From Serpula lacrymans var. lacrymans S7.9 (Eukaryota > Basidiomycota > Agaricomycetes > Boletales > Serpulaceae), in NCBI RefSeq assembly GCF_000218685.1, contig NW_006763292.1:62001-126000 (forward strand): 64,000 bases of DNA. The letters run 5' to 3'. A model generated the notes under the pieces. That model did not search any database. It had not been told where the DNA came from and saw nothing but the letters and a program-made list of their open reading frames with translations. Positions 41,500 to 54,539 of this stretch are shown piece after piece. Position numbers and translations under genes: made by a program. How positions within the stretch are numbered: position 1 is the first letter of the stretch; every line of letters starts with the position of its first letter.

Positions 41500-44400
41500 A
41501 AATAAATTACTTTTGGGGTAAGCACATCCTGTACCTCCGTAATTTGCAAGCAAGGAATGAGAAGATTGGGGTGTGGCGCTGGCAGGAACTCTAGATAAGT
41601 AATCACAATATGAGTGGCCACTCATGGCTTCTCCTCAGTTACAAGAATCTCTATGACTTGGCCAATATGTGGGTGGTTTTTGTTAGATGCAGAAGAGATG
41701 ACTACATAGCTACCAAGTTTTGCTTCATCACCATTCTGTGTTATGAATGCTGAAGCCTTCATCATCCTTGGTTGATTGACTGGAGCGGTACGGTGACACT
41801 TGATGTAAACCTGTGCTGAGTGCGTTGATTTCCAGGGAATATATTTTTGCGGTTGGTGTTGTGTTGCACTGAAAAACTGTACCCGCTACTTTTTTAGGAT
41901 TCAGATGGAGTCCCAACAGATGACATTGCTTTGGGTGGTTAGTAATGTAATCATGTATTGTACGACCTGCATTTAACCAATTTCCAGTAGTGGGGTCACG
42001 CCAGTACGCACCCGTAGCAATGTGCTTGATGGTGTCTTGTGAAGCAAAAAATTGACAGCTATCCCGACTAGGAGCTTTCTGATTGCTGTAAACCAGTAAA
42101 AGCCAAAAAATGTGGTTGAAGGATTCATACCGTTTTGTTGAGAACAGCAAAGCTGGGCCAAATCTATGTATAAAGGCTGGTAAGTGGAGCAGAAAATGAA
42201 ATTTTGGTTTTGTTATTAGTATACTGGGCACACATTTTGCAGTGACGTTCAGAAAGTCTTCAATGGTTTGTGAGAGTTGAGCCTGTATGTGTTGTCATTC
42301 ACAGTCTGCAATATTAATGGATTAGGACTCACCAAATACTCCTCGGTATTGTCAATTTTTGTGTGCCACAAACCACCAAATCACCAATGATACTCCAAGC
42401 ATCAAGGACATCTTGCAAAACTAGGTCATAAATTATATAAAGCATTACCCGGGCAAGACTTTTAAAATGTTTTCCAATAAGGCTGCCCTTGAATTGACAG
42501 ATATATTCTGCCCCAAGCTGTATCATATTGAGGCCATCCTTGTTGATAGATTCAAGCCGAGTCTGGAATTTAGTTAGTAAATGTGACTTCTCGAGGAGCC
42601 ATACTGTTTGCCCCCAGAAATACTTTGCTACACCCAATAATACGGTGTGCAAAATCTCAGTGGGAGTGTCTTGATGAATATCAACTGCTAGCATCCCTAG
42701 AAGTGGGTTAATATGATGGTCAAGTGTAGAAACCTGCAGTAGGGTCTCAAGCCCCTGTCTGAGTTGCTGGCGCACTTCTGTTTCAGGTAAAGCAGGCTTC
42801 CCTGGTTCACCCTTACGCAATTGCTTGCCCAGTGCAACCAAATGTTGAACAATTGAGGTGCTAGTGCTGTCGCGTATCCCTGAGTTTGTTGCCACAGTTT
42901 TCACTTTATCAGTTCCACCGGACTCAAGGAAACTATCCACTTGCCGGTGGATTTGCTCTTGCGTCTCTTCAGGGGTTTGAGGTGGCCCACACTGCAAAAA
43001 AAGGAGAGATAGAAGGGTTAAAAAGACGAGATAGAAAGAAATGGCTTACTTTGAATATGCTCTGATATCCCTTGTTAGTTTTTTTCTGTGCTTGAGTGCC
43101 GCCAACTTTACACATTCTGCATAAAAAATTACTTTTTAGCCCTGAATGGCTACACTCCTCAGTGTGCATGGGGTTGTCTCCTGCAACAAATAGAACGTAA
43201 GGAAGTAACATGACTTCTTGCTCATACTTGCAATCCCAGGTAATAACACCCGAATCTGCTGCTTCGCTACATGTGATCTGTGTAAGATGTATGGATGACA
43301 TGAGACAAGAGCTGTTACTAACTGGATAGAATCAGTGACCCCTTTCATTAACTCCATCAGTGCAGCATGTGGTGAGGATGAAAAAAACTGGACAGAAAAC
43401 TTCTTCTCAAGCATTTCCCGAGGCATTGAGGTGTTAGAGAGGTACACTACATGGTGCTTGTTCCACTACTTTTATACATTGCCAGACACGTCATCCATGA
43501 AAATTATTAGTGGGACCGTGAGCACTAAATGGCCAGCTGATTTAGTGCAAAGGGGGTCAGGCATTTGAGTGCCAAACTGGGCAGATAATTCTATTGCATG
43601 CATCAGTCAGAGGACTGAAAGATTGACGTGAGGACATATGACTTACCAGTAAATCCAGTAGATTCCTGCGGGTTAGCCTGAATTTCCTTGAATGTCTGCA
43701 CAAATGTGAGTGTTGGTGCAATGATGCACTCTGGATCCACAATGAAACCGGCCTATAATTGAGAAGGGTTTGAAATTTCAGCAAGACTTATGGAGGTAGA
43801 ATACTTACCTCAGATGGAACAACAGAGTGCCCAATAGCTAGTGTCTCCACAATACCTAACTGATCTCGAGACTGAAATATTTTCTTGGGGATAAAATAGG
43901 TGCCATTGTTCTGTTGTAGAAGTTTGTCAACAAAATATATCTTAAAAGGTGCCACAAGGGAGGGAGGGAGATCATGTAATATCTTTGTTCAATGGTGAAC
44001 TTGAGACATGGAGCCATTGCCTTCTTTGGGGTAATCTTGCATGGAACATCTCGTAATCGGGTTTGAATAGTCCTGTTTATTGTTGGGTTGAGTTAGTTGG
44101 GCTACTACATGCCTGAAAAAAAACCTACATTTGCAATCGCTCGAGTGACTGAATTTTGATAGAATACATTACCGAAATTTGTAGTCTTCTTTTTGGTTGG
44201 GTTTCCTACAAGTTTGCAAATCCTTTTTTTGGCATTTCTTTAATGCATGGAGTGTTGGAACATTGTGCGCTGATAGTTTTTTGGCTCAGGACAAAACGGT
44301 CTTTTTCTGAGCATGAGAAAATTGGAGTCGGGGCGGACTAAAAAGAAAGTTAGTTGCAAACACCTGGCAAAATCAGGTTAGTATATTCTCAGGTCACATT

Positions 44401-44890
44401 GTTGCACTGGTGTGAACATCAGTTTGCAATGTTTCAAATATGCTATCAGGTATATCTGTTGATAGGACCTTTATTGTGCACAGTTTTTAAGGAGGAGTCT
44501 ATGTACCTGGACATTCAATGCCAAAAATGTCACCATCTCCTTCTATTCGTAGTTTTTCAGTTGCATGATGCAAACGGCACAAGAAATGACTATTGCCTTT
44601 GCTTAAAGATTTGCAAATTTTATGGTAGATATCAACATCAGGCAGTAGCTTGAAAGTACGGAGCCCAGAATCTGATTCCCATAAGTCTTGAAGCAGAAGT
44701 GGCTGGTCTTGGGGCCCATTACTCAGCTGAGGTGGAGGTTCACTGTATGGCAAGGAGAGGCTGAATCAGGACAGAATATATTTTGAGAGGTTCAGACTCG
44801 CCTTGTTCAGAGTGATCATAATTAGCACAGCCACCCAAGTCCTTGCGCATCAGTTGTGTTGAACTGGTTCCCACCCTCACACTTTTGCCT
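41500..44890 (-). pseudogene. Repetitive Agaricomycete family protein (GDNPM / ILHTVLLG family)
   Basis: The minus strand reads PYSEPPPQLSNGPQDQPLL near the N-terminus (44750), NGTYFIPKKIFQSRDQLG and GFIVDPECIIAPTLTFV. Then come VQFFSSSPHAALMELM, VLFVAGDNPMHTEECSHSG with CRMCKVGG, TPTEILHTVLLGVAKYFWG, SILITKPKFHFLLHLPAF, RYESFNHIFW, FASQDTIKHIATGAYW and finally HIVITYLEFLPAPHPN near 41600. This is one of the large, high-copy protein families of Agaricomycete genomes, probably transposon-encoded. The domain style recalls CACTA-like tnp2 proteins, but I cannot assign it to a named superfamily. Frames break at about 42330, 43000, 43330 and 43790; some may be introns. Confidence 0.7.
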
Positions 44891-46972
44891 CCACCAACTC
44901 AATGGCTACAGTCGCATCAACAATTTTATATCCCAAGGTTGCTAGTAGGGACTGGGGTGCCAAAAATGGTTTACACCCATTGAACATGAGTTTTTTGTTT
45001 GAAGGATCAGTCCCAAATTCAAGGATTTCTTTTGCAGAAGTGGTGGGTTTTCTTTTTTCCCCCCTCCATCCTCTTGTGCTTTGCAGTGATAATCATCATC
45101 ATATTTCTCAGCCGTTGAAGGTGACAATCACGCTCCCAACAGACTGTGCTGGCATTACTCCAGTTATAAAGTCAGGACCTCTGGACTTCATGTACGGCTC
45201 CAGTAGCTTACAGTTGGTCCTTTGCCAAAACCCCCTCTCATTCTTGCCTCTCCACTTCAGCTTCAATCCTTACAATGCACAGTGTTGGATTGGACTGATG
45301 AATAAGATTCAGTGTTGGCTGCTGATAGAAGTTGTTGATGGGCACTCTCTGGAGTAGACTTGGGGTTGAGAGGTTTTTGCTTATATCTGACCATCATGTT
45401 TTGTCAAACATGACTTAGGCATAGGCCAAATTTAGCGGTGTACTTTCAATTTGTTTCCTCTCTATACTTCCATGGGAAACACACCATTGTCTTCTACTGA
45501 ATCCTGTCCTGAAGCAATTGTTGACCTCTGTATGTTTACTCTTTCACACCTCTCTGCTCATCAGTTTTTTTTATTTCACTTGCAGATTCCCCCTTCCACT
45601 CTGAGTGTTTTGGGTCTGGTATGGTGAATTTTTGTTATCAACTTTGCCGCGCTGACAGTCCTCATATTTGGGATTTTGTTCTTTGGCATTTATATGGAAT
45701 TTTTGTTCAACTAAGAATCCACGCATGAGGTGCATTGCCTTCCCGCCCTCCTTAGGGATGGCCCTGATGAGGATGGTTTAGATGGAACATCTTATGTATC
45801 ATCTTACTTGTTGCGCAAACATTTTCGATTCCATGCAATTTTCCATGGTACTTCTATACACCCACATGATATTTGGCCATCAGGACCTTTATTAATTGCC
45901 AGTTTTCCTGATCAACAATCTTTTCTGACTGCTTGCGAGTGCTTTCTGCTGAAGAAAGATTTGTTGGTTATAGCTAATGACCATGGTTTGAGTGTAAGGA
46001 GGGATTGTTTGAAATGTTGGGTATTACAAGCCATACAGTATGGCTTGTAATATCCAATGTACATAAGGTAATATATGATTTTGGGAATATATCTCTCAGT
46101 CAGGCTTCAGTCGTTACCGACAAACTTGATGAATATCTGTGACAGCATGTTGAGAATGTCAAAGGCCCTCTCCACTGGTGGACTAACAACAAAACTTTAT
46201 TTTCCAAACCTTCATTGTATGGCTTTGGACTACCTTAGCATTCCAGGTGAGCCTGACTATAATCACTCATTTTGTAGCTCACTTGACTGTCTTTAGCCAC
46301 TTCAACTGCAGTTGTGTGTGTGTTTTCACAAGGCAGATAGCTACTGCACTTCACACAAAACTGGCTCTCTGCTCATTCTATTCGAGCTTTCCTGTGTCTT
46401 GGCTCCTAGGTTTGCCATGATATGATTCCATCAGATGTCATTGTAGCTGCAGTCTGGCCAAAAAAGCAAAAGCATTCATCAGAGTGATCAGTTACATATG
46501 CATGGTTACTATATTACATGTGTGCGTGCCCTGTCCATGTACCAGTAGACCCCTTGTATAGCAAAGTTTACTTTTTCCATGCTTGCCTCACCTGCAAGTC
46601 TTTGCACACCACGGGTACATAATCATACCTTAATCTTATGGGTTAGTACAGACCCTTGCAGGGTACAGTATTGGTGGGTACGGGTATGGTGTCAACCCGT
46701 GGTGTAACCCGTGAGCAACCCTAGCCATACAAGGGCATACCTGTTGTGGTTGATGTCCTTCCTGGACTGTTCTATTTTTGGCTCTGTGTCATGACCGCTC
46801 ACAGCACCTACCTCATCCGCACACACCCATCTCTTATCACAACATAATACAGCAACATCTTGACGCTCTATCGGCTGATTGCAATCACAAAGAAATAATC
46901 TGCCCATTATTCCTGCTGATCATGTTCATGCTTTCCCTCACATGCTAACTGTTGATGATCGTTGTAAAATAA
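44891..46972. other. Mostly unassigned stretch, possible Helitron N-terminal region
   Basis: A plus frame at 45730-46050 (LLIASFPDQQSFLTACECFL, then HGLSVRRDCLKCWVLQAI) resembles the region ahead of Rep in fungal Helitrons, but only weakly. The rest has no recognised family. A terminal-inverted-repeat element lies at 46607-46704. Confidence 0.4.
46607..46704. repeat. 98-bp inverted-repeat element (MITE-like)
   Basis: It begins CACCACGGGTACATAATC and ends AACCCGTGGTG, giving about 10 bp of terminal inverted repeat. Further inverted matches occur inside (atcatacc, gggtatggt). No clear target duplication is seen. Confidence 0.6.
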
Positions 46973-49358
46973 TTGACAAATGGCAAAATGTTATGGGTGT
47001 TAACAAATAGATTTGAAAGAGTTGTGCTGTTTGTTGACAAAGGGTTTTGCCATCCGCCATTACTGAAGTTCTTCCACAAGAAAATTGTTTCAAACTCATT
47101 GCAAAATCCTGCATTACCGCCCGCTACATATTCCACCACTTATAACTTTGAAGTGTACAGCCGCGCCTTGTTATGGCACAAAGCCTTGCACAACATTCAT
47201 CAGCCTGGAATCATTGACATGTGCCAGTCTTGCCACCGAACCCTTGTAAATGACAAAAAACAACCTTTAGATGCAATCACCAACTTTCAACACTATGCTA
47301 TTTCAGAATTACCTTTCAATATGGCTGACTCCGTTGCTTGTAGCACAATGTATGATTTGATGATGTTCTCATGCACATCCGCTACTAAAATCTGCTATCT
47401 GTTTTTGAATAAGCAAGATAGCCCTGCGTATGGGTCTTCTGATGCATTGTCACAGAAGTTTGTCCATGGAAATGTTGTGGTGTTTCCACAGGATTCTGTC
47501 CACTTGCGCAATGTTCTGCCGCCTGCCCATGATGACCTTTCAGATGCTATGTGCACTCTATTTGTGGGAGTTGCTACAAAACCTTGCAGAGAAAACATTG
47601 CGAAGTTGAGACCGGTTCTTGTCTCAAAGCACAGGGTAGCAACCATGATAAAGTTCTTGGTGGAAAATAATATTTGGTATCAAAACGCTGGGGTGTGTTT
47701 TAGTCCTGACAATTTGCAGGATTCATTTACAGAGTCATCCAATGAAGCTGTTCCAGTTGCCATTGACATTTGTCATCTACCTACCGATCGTGGTGCAGAT
47801 ACTTCTACTGCTGGATATATGAACAATGAATCAGATGACTCCTTGCCATTCAGCGATGACAACGGTTCCCCCTTGATGGATGCTGTTGGTTATAGTGCAG
47901 GTGACTATACTCCATCCAACTTCAAACTCGTGAAAGCTGAGGCTCTTGCTCATGTTCTTGATGGTAAAAAATTCATCTGTATGCCGAATGGTTCTCATTT
48001 CATGAACAATTGTGACCCTGGTTTGTTGACTTTTCTTTTCCCTCATCTTGACCCTTTGGGCATTGGGGGTTTCCATGATCCACGGCGCCATAGAGACTAA
48101 CAGATTTCCTTTGAACGCCAAGTCCATGACCTCCTCCATCATGATGACTCACTTTTTGTCAAAGACCCTCATTTTGTGTTTGTGTGCTGGAATATCATCC
48201 AAAAAAAAGAAGTTAGCCAGAACATAACATTTTCTCTAAAACACAGTGAGAGAGACTCCATTGCAATTGAGATTCAAACTCTTGCTGCAACATTAACTAA
48301 CCTGATTTTTAAGTGGATAAACTCTCCTCGGGCAAGGCCTTCCAATCGTAAAGAAAAGTGCGCATTAAAAATGTTGAATCATTTGAAATTTGTTGCAAAG
48401 AATTTCAGAGGTAGTTATGGATATAAACTCTGCTGTAGAAACAAGATATGTGTCATACTGAAAGAGCTTGCCACACCTGCTTTGTTCCTGACTTTAAATC
48501 CTGCTGATATATGCAATTCCTTGCTAGGTGTTATTAGCAGTATGAGCTCCGAATAATGAATGGGTATAAACACCTTTCAGCGAGGAGTTTTTGTTGCTAA
48601 CAATCCAGGCCCTGGGGCTGAGTTTTTTTATACAATGATTAAAAACTTCATTCAGATCATTCTTTGATTTAAGTGTGGGCCTGGCTTGTTTGGGACGTGC
48701 ACTGCTTACTACAGTATGGTAGAAGCTCATGGCAGAGGCAGTTTACATTGCCATATGCTTATCTGGCTAGACGGTAATCCTCATCCTCAGGATCTTTGTG
48801 ATTGCATGTCAGTGGACCCTGCATTCAAAACATCTATGTTTCAGTGGCTAGAATTTATCATTTAATGCCACTTGCCTGGCATAATAGAACCTGACCTAAA
48901 TCCTCCTCCGCAACGACCACCTTGCAATTCTTCTGTGCGAGACTCTACTGTATACTGTGACCTGCTCTGCCAAGAAATGACAGATCAAGAGTTTGAGAGT
49001 GCTTTTCGCAAAACTGTAACTGCTCTTGCCATCCGTTGCAATTAGCATGAACACAGTGATACATGTTGGAAACATTTGAAAGCAGGTAAACCTAGAGATG
49101 ATGAGCACTGTAGAATGTGCATTGATGGTTCAACCCGCTCCTTTACTGACCTCGATCCTAACACTTTGTCTGTTCTATTGAGAAGACTACACCCCCGTAT
49201 CAACAATTTTAATGATGTGGTCCTTTTCTTGCTCTGATGTAATATGGACATCAAATACATCGCATTGGCCAAGGCTGCAAAAGCTTTGGTTTTTTATGTA
49301 ACTGATTATATCACTAAAAGTTTGCTTGCTACTCACATTCATCAGGAAAAACCCTTTT

Positions 49359-50029
49359 GCTATATAGCGCTATATAGCCACCACCTATATATATAAATGC
49401 ATTCATAGAAACTATAGTACTATCAGTGCAATCATAGCTCTTATAGCTCTTATAGCACGGTAGTAGGCAAAATTTTAACCAAGGGGAGAAGTATCTATAA
49501 TTCCCTCAAACTCTGGATTAATCTAATAAATTTGTTCAATAATAGAAAGAGGCCAAAAGTGTTTGGAGTCAAGTATATTATTATAGGCAAGATACTATAA
49601 GTGCTTTTATAGCCTATAGCAGCCTACATAGCTCCTATAGCCGTGAAGGTCATAGTTATAATATAGTTCAAGGTGCTTAAAAGGGCTAATAAATCATACA
49701 GTATTAATTAATTATGTAGCCTGTATTAGTGAAATAGTAGTTTGTATCCTTGATACTCACAAAATAAGAATAATGATTTATCCAAATATAAGTAGTGACA
49801 ATGGGTATAAAATTAATCTAAGTCCATAAAAGGTCAATATATAACACCTGTATAAAACATTTTATAAGCTCTCATGGTGTAGTGGATAAATGTGATGTGT
49901 GGCTATAGGTTGCTTAGTCATCCAAGAGCTGACTAGCAGGTTGGGGGTTCAGATCCTATTTGTGTTGATTTTTTTCTATCAGCCACACAACAATTTCCAA
50001 CATCTATAAGAGCATTTATAGAGCTATAT
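49359..50029. mobile_element. AT-rich insertion with palindromic ends and tRNA-like module
   Basis: About 670 bp interrupt the Helitron Rep between the two-Tyr region and the next block. The left end is a perfect 20-bp palindrome, GCTATATAGCGCTATATAGC, and the right end atttatagagctatat is partly inverted to it. The body repeats gctcttatagc-like units. Positions 49869-49970 have an A-box (tggtgtagtggataa) and a B-box (ggttcagatcc) like a tRNA with a long variable arm, followed by a T-run (gattttttt). Confidence 0.65.
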
Positions 50030-50335
50030 GAAGAGGAACCAACACATGGTAGACCCGCTAATGCGAGAGGAAGTTTACTTGAAGGACATCCTCAACACAA
50101 TTCACATATCCTACGTGTTTGTAATGTGCCTTTTGTGTCTGTCATTGTAGGCACAAACTTGCCCCGACCTAATCAATCCCCACAAGAACATGAGTTATGG
50201 TGTTGTGCAATATTGATATTATTTAAACCTTGGAGATCACCTACTGATTTGAAGGATGTCAATGATACTTGGACAAGCGCTTATGAAAACTACAACTTCG
50301 ATGATGAATCTTTATCAACTATGAGAAACATGGAC

Positions 50336-50737
50336 TGTAACAACCAAGAGTTTGTTACTCTGGCGCACAACTAGAACCAACTATAGAGGTAAATGATAAG
50401 GGAGTGGTTACCCTTTAGGCTTCAATAAGTTAGTTGTGAGGATACAACAGGAGGACTTGCTGAGGAGTCTCCTTGATCTATTGGTACAGGTTTGTTTGTA
50501 CATGTGTACTGTACAGTTGATAGAGGCAGTGGCTGATGATGTCATGGGGCTTAGCTTGTGTAACCAGCTCCACTGTGTGAGAGACTTGTAGCTAAAATAA
50601 GAAGAAGGGCAGCGCAGCGCGAGAAAGTGGAGTTTGAACAAAAGGGAAAGTGCTGCATGGCACGGAGTGTGAAAACTACAGTAAAAATTTAAAGAGGAGA
50701 ATGAAAATTAAAGGTTCAAAAATGTGTTATTGTAACA
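50336..50737 (-). mobile_element. Solo LTR, family B, in Helitron
   Basis: A 402-bp LTR (tgtaacaaccaag to attgtaaca on the plus strand) has perfect TGGAC duplications at 50331-50335 and 50738-50742. Removing it joins STMRNMD to IENECKDAHNCD in one Helitron frame. Confidence 0.96.
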
Positions 50738-51709
50738 TGGACATTGAAAATGAATGTAAAGATGCTCACAATTGTGATGTCATTCATCAGACATCCCATA
50801 ACTTGCCAAGTCTGCTAAAACCATCAAATGACAGAGTAGTTGATATGGATTTAGATACTTTAGCAACCACCCTGTCTAATGACCCCACTTTACAAGACAA
50901 TTCTGATGATGACGCATTGGGCAGCGATCCCATTGAGATTGAGGATATTTTGCCAAATGCCTGTAGGAAAGAAGCTGATCACGACACTGCAATCATAGCA
51001 GCTCAACCAGCAGGGCTCTTTGACACAATGTTACTTCCTGATGTACCTGCCCATCATGGTGCTTCTGTAACAAATAAACTTGACAAGGCTGAAATTCAGC
51101 TTCAAGCATTGTTAATGAAAGAACTTAAATGTAAGAAATGTCGACACACCGCTCACAATGATGTTGTTCATGACAGACACTGTTGTTGACAACACTCCTT
51201 AATGGATGCTTTTGAGTGTTCTGAGTGATTTTCAAGCATCCCATCACAGAATGTATCCTACCATGCTTGAAAGAGATTATTTACAAAATGTACTGTTTGA
51301 AAAAGGTATACTTGGTAATGATGAGCAAGAGTGTGCTATAAAAAAGATTTCAAATCATTACATTGCAAGAGATCAAGAATAATTATTGATGTATGTAGGA
51401 GGTGTTGGTGGTACTGGCAAAAGCCATATAATACATACTCTTGTGGGGTTTTTCCATTGTTGTGGTGTCAATGACCAAGTACTTCTCAGTGCACCAACTG
51501 GCTGTGCTGCTGTCTTGATTCAAGGATATACAATTTATTCCCTTACGTTGCTGACACAAACCAAGTGGAAAGGCATAGCTGATGATCTGGAAAAAAATTG
51601 GGAAGATGTGCACTATCTTGTTATTGACGAAATCTTCATGGTTTCTGCAAAATTCCTCATCCAGATATCACAAAAAATCAGTCACACTTGTGCTTGGGAC
51701 CATGAAAAT

Positions 51710-51936
51710 GATAAAATTGGATAATAACCAGACCAGGGATTGAACCTGGAACCTTCTGGATACATGCCAGCTGCTCTACCAATTGAGCTATATGGCCAAG
51801 GTTATACAATGTAGGATCTTAAACATGACATGCAACCACAGACGTCTTACACAGAATAGCTGCTGCATACTGGGCTGGCTTACAAATCAGAGGTATTATC
51901 CTATGGAGTATTGGTATGTCAGAGTATATTCTAACA
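51710..51936 (-). mobile_element. tRNA-like short insertion S1, copy 2
   Basis: The same 227-bp unit as 9557-9783, with about ten differences, is flanked by GAAAAT at 51704-51709 and 51937-51942. The minus-strand cloverleaf is at 51726-51800. It follows the Helitron helicase fragment CAWDHEN; the helicase is not clearly recognisable beyond it. Confidence 0.82.
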
Positions 51937-51942
51937 GAAAAT

Positions 51943-53008
51943 TGTGTGACAATACCAGCTGGAAGTTGTGGCAGGCATTTCTCCAACTGGAAAATATTTC
52001 ATTCCTGTACAGGTGCCCTTCGCAGCCGGAAGTCCCCAAGGCGCCCTCTCTTAGAATAAGAAGTTTATTACAAAGTATCTTACACTGTACAATTATCCTT
52101 GCATTCTAGAGCTGAGCTTGAAAGACGTAGTATATGATGTCATACCTTTGTAAGAACCCCTATATCCTGCAAATTTCCTTGAAATAAGCTGCGCACCATT
52201 ATCATCAATTTTATCCCACTCGTTGTTTCACTTTGCTTTGATGTCGCATTGTACAGAGCAGAATTCCAGTATACCTTTGGATGAGACAATTCTCCACAGA
52301 ATGGATTTCATTTACATACATCACCCTGCCCAAAGTCCTCAACGAGTTCTAGAACTCATCTAACAACAAGTGGCTTGAAAAGCACCCTAAATATTGATAT
52401 GTTCTCTTTTCAGATTCTACTGCCATTGCGAAAGTAGAGAACTGGGAAGTGTCAAAGACTACCAAGTACAGAAAAGCCTCATTGCATAGAAGGATAGCAA
52501 GACATATTTTTAAACATGACTTTAACAACAACCTCCATTTTGCAGTTGATCATCATCGCAAACAATTTGGCAAAGCAGTACAAAAATTGTCTAACAATGT
52601 AAGTACATATATTCTCACATCTTGTTAGCCTCAAGAAAACATATAAGGGATATCTGTGTGACTAAGGGTCGACTGGGAGTGGCCTCATATAAGGAGAACC
52701 ATCTGATGATCAATTCAATAGTCCTGCTGGTATGTTTTTTTTTGGATTTTATTTACAGGTTCTATGTACTGATTTTAAAAGAATGTGTTCGGGCAAAATT
52801 CTATTGATGGACAGCCTTAATGCATTCTAGAAGTCCTCTCCAAAGTATAATGCCAAACCGGCAATTGCTGTGCATGGTCAAGATCTTGCTACTCAGGCCA
52901 CAACAATCCTGTTATTGATGAGAGGTCATAATAAGGTGAAGAAACATGGCATGAATCACCATCTTTAAGAAGGAGGATAGGGCATGATGAACAACAAGCA
53001 TTCAGGTT
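51943..53008. other. Unassigned stretch
   Basis: No family is recognised. A plus-strand segment near 52420-52600 (AKVENWEVSKTTKYRKAS, RRIARHIFKHDFNNN) is basic and could be a decayed exon of the next gene. This is a guess. Confidence 0.4.
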
Positions 53009-54290
53009 ATGAGGTTGGCAGTAATCAGGTGGCGGCAACATATAGTAGTGATAACTGATAACTATTACAACAGCAACAGTACTATAATATCCCTCAGCAC
53101 GGGAGCACGTCTCAGCATATGCTTTATTAGTCTTATCTGTCTCTTTCTTATCCGCCGCCTATTCCCCAGCAACCACAGCATGGTGGAAACATGGGCCCAT
53201 ACATGTCCTCCCTTTACTACAATCCTCGAAGCACCAATCCTGTTACTTCTAACCCGTCACTGTCCAGTCTCACCATCAACAGTAACGGTTCAAACAACTC
53301 AACTGGCTCTTGTCCTGCTGTGCCTTCTGTCCCATCCATGGTATCAATCCCTTCTATTTCCAGCCACATGTGCCAGTCTAACACTCAGCCGTTGAGGCAA
53401 GTCCAGCACCTTTAGGTTATGGACAGTTGCTTATCTAGGGCTGTTTGCCTGCTTGTGGTGGGCCTGTAGTCACCCCTAGATCTTAAACTCCTACCTCAAC
53501 TTGGTCAAAGTGCACGTGTGAGGTTGTTGAACCAGATGAGTCTGAGCCAAAGAAAAAACCTGTAGCCAAAGTAAGTGAAGGGTAAGAAGAAAGAGTTGGG
53601 GGCCAAACACTTGAAGATGTTAATAGAACCTGTCATCAAGGAGGATAAATATGAGAGTGTATCAGAGCATACTTTGAAGCAGGCAAAATACATCCACAAT
53701 ATGGTCTTCAAGAAGGGTAAAAACATTATCACTGTAAAGGAAGCTGATGCCCAACATCAAGCCAGCCTCTTTCAGCTGGCCAAGTTGCAAGTATTCCATG
53801 AAGGGAATGCTCAGTGTACGTGTACTCAGATAACCCTAGAAGAGAATGCCCAGCATACTCAGCTTGCTGTTGAGGACATGCAATTAAAATGGTCTGCTCA
53901 TGAACTTGAATCACTGAAGATTCAGTTCCAGATGGGCATTACCAGGCCTATGAACATTCTTCGGATCTCACCTGAAGTGTCACACTTCCCATTATTATCT
54001 GCATCTATCAAGCCCACCGGGGGTTTGACATCTCCATGTCGGCTCCATTTTCTCCTGACAGTTTAGACTTTAAGTCCAACAACTCTGCTGGGGGTTCAGC
54101 GCTCCTCACATTGGCTTTATTTGTTCCTGACAACCTGGACTTTGGCTTAAATTCCAATACGGTAGTCTTTGATATTGATGGCCCCAATAGCCAGGCTATC
54201 AACAAGTACATTTTGTCTTTTGTTAGTAGTACTAGCCTCAAGAATAAGGATTTATATGAAGGTGGGATTGGTAATGCCTAATGTTCAGCC
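53009..54290 (+). pseudogene. Decayed ORF with S/N-rich linker and lysine-rich tail
   Basis: Frames read HGGNMGPYMSSLYYNPRS with many Ser/Asn/Pro residues, then after stops KKKELGAKHLKMLIEPVIKE and YESVSEHTLKQAKYIHNMVF. The acidic/polar stretch TQLAVEDMQLKWSAHELESL follows. The low-complexity linker plus charged helical region looks like a DNA-binding accessory protein. Its neighbour on the opposite strand is a Harbinger transposase fragment, and Harbinger elements usually carry such a second ORF. I cannot confirm a MADF or Myb domain, so the link is only an inference. Confidence 0.4.
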
Positions 54291-54539
54291 ATCGCTATTC
54301 TGGTGGTTGGTTTTACTTGTCAATTTTTTATGCCCCCATTGTTCTGTATATGCATCCCTTGTACTTTTATATTTTACGTTGATATGTTGAATACTTGTAT
54401 GATGTTTTCATTGTTGCTGTATGTGCTTCTGTTGTTTTTGTAATGGATAATCAATACATTGCTTTGTTGTTTCTATTACAGGATATGATGTATTACCAGA
54501 TTACATCAATACAAGTGACTGTTAAAGAGTGAAACAAAA

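Larger units (their letters stand above)
46973..51709 (+). pseudogene. Helitron Rep-helicase
   Basis: A 375-codon open part starts near 46973 and shows the N-terminal Helitron blocks HGNVVVFPQDSVHLRNVLPP and LVSKHRVATMIKFLVENN. Downstream, with stops, come TPALFLTLNPADI (about 48475-48515) and the HUH-type motif in EAHGRGSLHCHMLIW (HCH at 48745-48753). The two-Tyr motif YVTDYITKS lies at about 49290-49316. After two insertions the helicase gives MYVGGVGGTGKSHII (Walker A, about 51389) and YLVIDEIFM (Walker B). It ends at insertion S1 (51710) before the later helicase motifs. HUH Rep nicks DNA and the Pif1-like helicase unwinds it in rolling-circle transposition. This copy is dead. Confidence 0.93.

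Noticed and set aside
44902..45357. Plus-strand frame of 151 codons
   Set aside because: It lies next to and partly opposite the decayed repetitive family protein and has no recognisable motif.
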